Source: Hymenoscyphus infarciens (Eukaryota > Ascomycota > Leotiomycetes > Helotiales > Helotiaceae). From it: a stretch of DNA of 64,000 bases. This document shows positions 57,890-64,000 of this stretch, one piece after another (the first letter of the stretch is position 1; each line of letters begins with the position of its first letter). Where the stretch lies: NCBI GenBank assembly GCA_001414345.1, contig LLCB01000003.1:186001-250000 (forward strand), in the 5' to 3' direction. The notes beneath the pieces are model-generated. The model worked only from the letters and a program-made list of their open reading frames with translations, did not search any database and had not been told where the DNA came from. The translations under genes were made by a program, and so were the position numbers.

Positions 57890-59391
57890 AAAAGCAAGCA
57901 AAGCTTAGCCCTCGGAACCGCGCATCGATATTATTTGAAAATGGGGTAATTCCCGTATCACATTACATCTCGCCAAAACCACAAAAACTCTCAGCACACT
58001 CTCCCAAAACTCTACTCCACCAAAGACTGACATCATACCACCTACTGCACACATCCCACCTACTGTACACATCCCACCTCTCTCATCCCACCTCTCCCAT
58101 TCCCATCCCCAACACCTAGAAATTCCCACATCATCATAAAATGCTCCGAACTCAAGGAATCCCACATAGAAAATTAAAAAGACAGACCCGCAGTAGTCAG
58201 GTAGTCAGGTAGTCAGTCAGTCGCATAGCAGAGTCATGCCTCCCCGCCAAGGCACTAGACAGGACAGGGCAGGACCCCTAAAAACTGGTCTACGGAACTG
58301 TAACGCGGCTTCTAGCGCAGCCGTAGCCAGGCTAGGCTACATGACTGACGTTGGAACATGGAACCCCGGCAGTTGAGAGGTTCGTCGCCACGCGAGTATC
58401 AAGAATGCTCGATTGAATAATGATGGTGTCGGCGATAATTTGGGATGTTTGAGTCAGGTTTTGCCTCAGTCCGTTCAATTTGGTGGACGTATAGACTGAT
58501 ATCATCTAAACGGTCATGTTAGAGCGGCAAGAATTTTGGTAATGTTTAAGAGAACTCGACAAAAAAGCAAGTGAAGAGGTTATCGGCTATCTGTTCATCT
58601 ATAATACCATAGAGAAAAAGGAAAGGAAAAGGAACAGTCGCCAAAAAAAAAACAGATCGCTCAAGCTCCTCTGCCTTTCCACTGCTTCGTCTTTCCCAGA
58701 AAGCAAATGTACTGCAGTAAAAATGCCCAAATGCAACCCAAACCAAGCAAAACAAAACAAGACACATTCCCGTCCCATATGCTCGCTATTCCCCCTCCCA
58801 GTAAACACAAGTCGGTCAGGAAAAAAACCTGCGCTACCATATGTAAGCAACTTTGATCCTTCTCCCTTTATAATAATTACACCAGGAAAAAGCAAGAAGA
58901 CCGAGCATATACCAAGGGATAAAAAAGCAATCTATGAACAATTTTCCGGGCCATACCATTACTCCCTTTACGTCATCGAGAAACAATACTCTGGGAAATT
59001 AGTAACAAGAAACAGAATCAGGACTTTTGTTGTTTTTGTGAAGAAAGACGAAGAAAAAAAGTAGCGAGCGACACCGCCAGGCGAAATATGACCAGAGAAG
59101 GGTAGGTGTATCGTGTTCGTGCGTGCAGTCGAGGTCGAGTTGCTTCATGTATACGTACTCGCGTAGTTGGTCGTAAAGCGCGTTCTATCCAGTCCAAAGT
59201 CTTCGCCCAAATCAATCTATCCGGGGTATAGTCTTAGCTCGCAAATGAATCAACTCCTCCCAATGCAGTTTTTGAAAAAAAAAAAATGTAGACGCCGGTT
59301 TTATATGTAGAAAAAGGAAATCCTCGTCGTTTTCGAGTCGTATCGATGCCAGGGTGGGGCGTAATTAGGGATGGAAAGTGAGGTGCGGGTT
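53811..59391. other. 5.6-kb gene-poor region downstream of SFP1
   Basis: No gene is supported. Open frames at about 54,977, 55,539, 56,193, 56,829 and 58,723 lack family features and good contexts. The left part is AT-rich; the right part (55.7-58.2 kb) is C-rich on the + strand with simple repeats, including a (TC)n run at about 57,330 and (GCAA)n at 57,849-57,889. It ends in the 3' flank of SFP1. Long UTRs or an unrecognised non-coding RNA cannot be excluded. Confidence 0.5.
57849..57889. repeat. (GCAA)n microsatellite
   Basis: Ten tandem copies of GCAA, followed by two more after a short interruption. Confidence 0.95.
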
Positions 59392-61630
59392 TCACATCAA
59401 TCCACCTTCATCAATACCGGGCAATCCTGCTACGTTGACACCTAATCCACCTAATCCAGCCGCGGCAATGTGATTGCTGAGCTTAAGGTCTGGATTACAA
59501 GGAGGCGAATGTTGCTTGTGCTAGAAAGCTATCAGCCGAGGTACCGGATTAACCGGAAACTTTTGCTTACATATTTGAGCCCATTCAAATTCTTGTATCT
59601 CTTGCCACATACTTCACACTTGTAAGGCTTCTCCTTTTCCATACCAAGGGTACCAGGATATGGAGTAGAGGTTTCGGGATTGACAATAGAGAATGTACCA
59701 TCCCCGTTTTCATGCAGTTGTTGGGTTTGGTGACCATGAGTCTTGTGATATCTATCGTTCTAATTAGTTGTTTGTTTATGAGGAGTTGAGTGAGACGTAC
59801 TTGAGACCATTTTGATTCTTGTAAGCCTTTTCACAGCCAACAACTGGACACTTGAATGGCTTGTGCTCCTCCGCAGCCATCATCATGGCAGCCGCAGGAT
59901 TGCCCATTCCATTCATTGCCATGAGCTGTTGCTGCTGTCGGTAGGCTCTCATGAAATCGCTATTCTGGTCATATTGGCCGTGGCTTTGTCCTTGTCCCAA
60001 GTTGAACTGAGCAAACTGTTGCTGCATTACTCTTTGGTTGCTGAAAGCACCGTTGGGGCTATATAGGCGTTTTGCGGGTTCATCTATACAAAGGTCTATA
60101 CCAAGATCATTTGCTCCAAATCCAAAAGGAAAGTTCATGTTCATCATGTTCATTTGGGCCATGTTCATGGGAATCTGAGAGAAATCATCATCTTCGCCAG
60201 CTGGTGTGCCAGGAACCGAAGGATCTGGGGAGAAGGCGTGCTGCTGCTGTATGGGCTGTGCACTAAGTGTAGGGGTATTTACAGAGGAAACAGTTGGGTT
60301 GTTCTGGAAACCAAAACCAGAAGTTGCTGGGGTTGGTGGTTGTGATGTTCTTAGACCAGAGTGCTGCATACCGTTCAGGTTCATATTTAATGTTGGCCGC
60401 GGTTGTTGTCCAAAAAGTGAAGGTTGTTGAGCCTGAACCGGTTGTTGGGTTTGTTGTTGAACTGGGGTATCTGGAGCGTGGTCCATAGGGCCCATTGCAT
60501 CGTCCATTTCCATGTCCTCTACACCATCCATCTCATGATCCTGAGCCGGCTGTACGTTCTTTTGAACTGGAGTCGAAGGCTGGGATTGTTGTTGCTGTCG
60601 CATCAGTTGAATTCCTCCTACACTAGGTCCACCTTGGGGCATTTGCAAGCTTGTTCTGGGAGGCGCAGGCGGTTGAGTATGGTGTTGCTGAGCCTGTTGC
60701 TGAACAGCGCTTGCGGCTTGTGCTGCGATAGCTGCTTTGCTGTTTGGTGTGGAGTTCTCTCTTGCTCTGGCTGCTGCTGAAGCAGTTCGCATCGATTGGG
60801 GGGTTTGCTGGGCGTGGCTCTCCTCGTAATGCTGCAAGAGGTCATGTAGTGTCGGTAATGTTTGACCACAGCATGCGAAATCCTTCATGAAATTTGCCTC
60901 GAGTTTTGGTAAGTAAGAAGAGGAGTGGTAGGAGGGGGATTGGTATGGGAAAGGTGAGGTGCCCGCCATGATGATACTGTAGAAAGTGTAAGCAGGTACT
61001 CGGGATAGCGGTGGCGCAAAGCATTAATTTCCAAATACTTCCCCGAAAACCTCAGAGTCCGAGGAAAGGAAAGAAATCCGGAGAGACTGAAGTCGGAGTG
61101 GGTAAATCGACTTACTCGTCTCGAATCCAGCTGCCGACAGAAACACCGCCCCAACTCATGCCTTGGACCAGGCTGCCGGCCAAACTCTCTCGTCGCTGGC
61201 GATTATCTTGCCCATTTCTATTTGGATTGTTCATTGATATGGGCTTTGCACCGGCGAACGAGTCCTGGCGTGCTCTCCCCAGCCCAGCATCATATGCGGC
61301 GCCGCCACTCATGATTGCTGAGGTCCGCGAATCGGTGTCGGGATAATTTATGGTTGGCTTCATACCCTGCGCGGAGGGGGACGAGGACGAGTTTCGAGAT
61401 GTGGCGATATTGATGGGAGAGGTTGAGGGCATGATAGAACTATCGTGGTCGATATCGATGTTCTCGGGCGTGGGTGGTTGCTCCTCGAGGGAAGATGGAG
61501 TTGAGATTGAGGATGCTACTATGTCAGGTGTAGGCGGCGCCGAATCACTGGATTTCGAGTACTCGCTAAACGCTGCCGTCGGTTTGCTATTTGGCGCCAG
61601 CCAATTACACACGCTCGACACGGCGTTCAT
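59392..61630 (-). CDS. SFP1: Sfp1-type C2H2 transcription factor
   Basis: Regulator of ribosomal-protein and ribosome-biogenesis genes in yeast, downstream of TORC1; a fungal ortholog is expected to control growth. Exons 61630-61116, 60976-59801, 59751-59571 and 59520-59392; 666 aa. The first intron (61115-60977) joins SWIRD to DIIMAGTSPF, a continuity typical of filamentous-fungal Sfp1, so the Met of MAGTSP is internal and not the start. The N-terminus is Ser/Pro-rich. The first zinc module (FACCGQTLPTLHDLLQHYE) has adjacent cysteines, the Sfp1 peculiarity. The middle is Gln/Pro-rich with an acidic patch (MDGVEDMEMDDAMG). Two C-terminal fingers follow: FKCPVVGCEKAYKNQNGLKY and YKCEVCGKRYKNLNGLKYHK, each split by an intron at the same LKY point. 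It stands isolated, with about 5.6 kb and over 2.3 kb of non-coding sequence on either side. Confidence 0.92.
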
Positions 61631-61775
61631 GGTCCGGTCACTGCACCCAGAGTGGGTTTCGTTTGTCTAGGGTAGTGTGAGAGGTCGGAGGCGAATAAAA
61701 TCAAACCAAGAAGGACAATTATCTGTGGTGTTTGGGGGGAATGGAATTATCGTGCAGCGATGTAACGACGATTCA

Positions 61776-61816
61776 AGAGGGAGGAGGGGAGGAGGGGAGG
61801 AGGGGGGAGGAGGGAG
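61776..61816 (+). repeat. G-rich tract upstream of SFP1
   Basis: Repeated GGAGGGGA units, with several G runs of three to six on the + strand (the template strand of SFP1 transcription). They could form a G-quadruplex in single-stranded DNA. It lies about 150 bases upstream of the SFP1 ATG. Confidence 0.8.
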
Positions 61817-63255
61817 TAACGAGTAAGTAAGAGAGTAATGTAGTAAGAGGGTGGTCAGAGAACGGGAGGTCGCGGGTGTTTGTTTGAACCCGAAAAGGGA
61901 GTTAGTGTCAACTCTGGGCTCTCTTGGGCTGTCTGCCCTGGGCTTGTCTTGTCCGGGGCAGCGGGCTGCTGTGTGTCGGCGGTTGAGACTCTTTGGTCAG
62001 GTTGAGCCTGTACCAGTCGCAGACGGTGAGATGACTTTTGTCTAGTTTGTAAGTACAAGAGGGCACTCGTACACCTGACCTCAGAGCGGTGAGAAGAGCT
62101 AGACGAGACGAGACGAGACGAGCCCTCGTTAGAAAGGGCCCGAGGCCTTGACGGAGGAATTAAGATCAGGACAATATAGCACATACACGGCGATAATAAG
62201 AATACTGTAGCCGAAAATTACGAAGGAGCCGGCGCCGGGCAGGACTTTGGTGACTTTGGTTGAGGATGGCCGGTCATGGCTGGTCATGTTCTTGAGAGGA
62301 AGTGTGGACACTGGACTGGGACACTACTGTGCAGTACCTAGGTACTGTAGACAGTAGCAGATGGACCCGACGATCGTACTTGCCATTGCCAGGATGAGAG
62401 AGAGAAGTGATATAGATATAGATATATGGATCTGATATGACTGGCCTCGATCTCGATGTATACGTAGGGATTGTTCAGGGCGGGAATCGGGGAGTCGGAC
62501 TTCTTCATCTGTTTGCTCTGTTCTGTGTTGAGGTTCAAGAGGCAAAGGCTTAAGTTCGGACGACATCCCACAGCTGCAGCCTGTCCTGTCACTGACGTCT
62601 CCTGAACCAGTTACAGTCCATCAAGCCGTTAGTCACCTCGAGGGAGCTAGCCTAGTCTAGTTGGAACTGTCGAGTTCGAGTCGGGACCGTTGCTGCGGGA
62701 ATGGAAGATCAAGGTTCAAGCGTGGTGTTTGTGCTTGATGTTGCATGTAGAAGTAATCATCGGCTGCTGGAGGGCCACTCCCAGGTCGATCCTAAAAAAC
62801 AGGTTGGTGTCTTCAGTCATGACCGATTAAGGGTTCAAATATTAGGTTCAAGCATCTCCCGGGTTCCCTCCTGTGCAGTCAAGTTTGCCGAGCTGGCCCG
62901 TGAGAAGAAGTGCAACTCCACGCACTCCTCCTCAATTTCCAACTCGCCTACCCTTGACTCGTGCATCAAGAACCCCTTCATTTATTTATACCTGCACTTA
63001 CTTCTACGTGCTGTGTGGCAATCGTCTACGGAGTGCTCTATACAATATACTATACTGCACCGCTAGCTGAACTGCACCTGTCAACTGTCGAGTCACTCCA
63101 GTCGCTCTCTCACCCTCTCACCCTCTCACAACTGGCTTGGCCTCGACCCGCAGCGCCGTGTTTGCCCACCAAATCACCCCGCCCACACCACAAATCACCA
63201 TGCCGGACGGCCCCCCATCGTCGCCTAGTCGTCCCACTCGTCTCTTCCCTTCACA

Positions 63256-63300
63256 CTGGTCTGGTTTGGTCTGGTTTGGTCTGGTTTGGTCTGGTCTGGT
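63256..63300. repeat. Tandem GGTTTGGTCT repeat
   Basis: About four copies of a 10-base unit, the last one imperfect. Confidence 0.85.
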
Positions 63301-64000
63301 TATGGATGCTGGAGATGGAATGACGCATGTCTTGCCGACGCTTGCCTCGCGATGCTCACACGTAATTGGAGACGAATGAACACCTCGACGTCAAGACTCA
63401 ACTCAAGATCCAGCAACCAGCCCAGCCGGCTGCAACTCGCCTGCCGAGTCCCCTGCAAGTGCCCTGCAAACCCATGCATGGCTAACGTTTAAAATATGCA
63501 AGTACAAGTGCAAGTGCAAGTGCATCCCGTCCCCACCACGACTTCTGGCTAAATGAATCGACGAATCGGCAGACCATGTCTATCCCCAACTGAACAGCCA
63601 TGTGCTGGGCTCAAGGAACCAAGACATTCGATGCCTCAATTCTTTTCTTTTCTTCAATTACTGACTACCCATCTCCCACCGTATGATGGTGCTGCCACTC
63701 GCGTGCCATATCTGTCCAGGTAAATGGCAGCGGCATCTGTGAGTTGGGACAACTACACCAAGTACCGCTATTACCATCGTACGGCAATCGTAAGACCCAT
63801 CTTACATACGCATCCGGTCCTCGCAAGAGCTCACTCACTCACCTAAGCAGGCAAGGCAGGCTGCTGCAACATGTTTAGAAAGCTCTCCTAGCCTGATCAA
63901 TGCTAGTGGGCGGCTCTGCATCACCTTGCACACACACCAAACCCGTTGATGCTTCTGGTAGGTCAAAAACGGTTGAATTGGTTACGTTGAGAAATTTATC

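Larger units (their letters stand above)
61631..64000. other. Long upstream region of SFP1 with simple repeats
   Basis: No gene is recognised. It holds a G-rich tract at about 61,776-61,816, a GACGA tandem at about 62,099-62,122, a GGTTTGGTCT tandem at about 63,256-63,300 and a CAAGTG tandem at about 63,499-63,524. Proximal parts probably contain the SFP1 promoter and 5' leader. Confidence 0.5.

Noticed and set aside
60842..60969. Start of SFP1 at the Met of MAGTSP (60969)
   Set aside because: A phased intron links this point to an upstream exon ending SWIRD, giving the continuity expected of fungal Sfp1.
62660..62700. GTTCGAGTC resembling a tRNA B box
   Set aside because: No A box or cloverleaf can be drawn upstream.

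Overview
The window is a nuclear contig from a filamentous ascomycete (Pezizomycotina). The evidence is short GT-AG introns of about 50-80 nt, fungal versions of the housekeeping genes, an Sfp1-type regulator, a fungal NACHT (NLR-like) protein, and a long AT-rich block with the signature of RIP (repeat-induced point mutation: CpA and TpG almost absent, TpA in excess). A Leotiomycetes-like host is my inference from gene content and intron style; nothing here proves the genus.

Layout: 1-10,190 is gene space with RPP1 (RNase P/MRP subunit, -), TFIIS (+), an uncertain three-exon hypothetical gene (+), and a divergent pair of mitochondrial genes that share a 114-bp promoter: a membrane-anchored cysteine synthase (-) and the complex I assembly methyltransferase NDUFAF7 (+). 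10,690 to about 28,190 is one RIP-degraded block with no living gene. It holds a dead IS630/Tc1-type DNA transposon (+), a dead Ty3/gypsy chromovirus coded on the - strand between about 490-bp LTRs, extra LTR copies, and a far less mutated mosaic LTR element carrying an 18-base G run. 29,850-49,120 returns to gene space: spliceosomal cyclophilin H (-), a membrane RING-H2 protein (+), GPALPP1/DUF3752 (-), VPS8 of CORVET (+), an NLR-like NACHT protein with a probable frameshift (-), a small single-pass membrane protein (+), and a nuclear-type hypothetical protein (-). 49,298-53,810 holds alanyl-tRNA synthetase with apparent dual cytosolic and mitochondrial starts, then a hypothetical gene. The right end is SFP1 (-, four exons), set in long intergenic sequence on both sides (about 5.6 kb and at least 2.4 kb) rich in simple repeats.

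There is no gene cluster in the metabolic sense. Themes that recur are RNA and protein synthesis (RPP1, TFIIS, PPIH, ALA1, SFP1), mitochondrial function (cysteine synthase, NDUFAF7, long-form ALA1) and endosomal traffic (VPS8). The most unusual points are the nested transposon graveyard with readable RIP damage to catalytic codons, the weakly mutated gag-bearing mosaic element inside it, and the broken NLR-like gene. Splice sites were placed by eye from GT/AG, reading-frame phase and family continuity.
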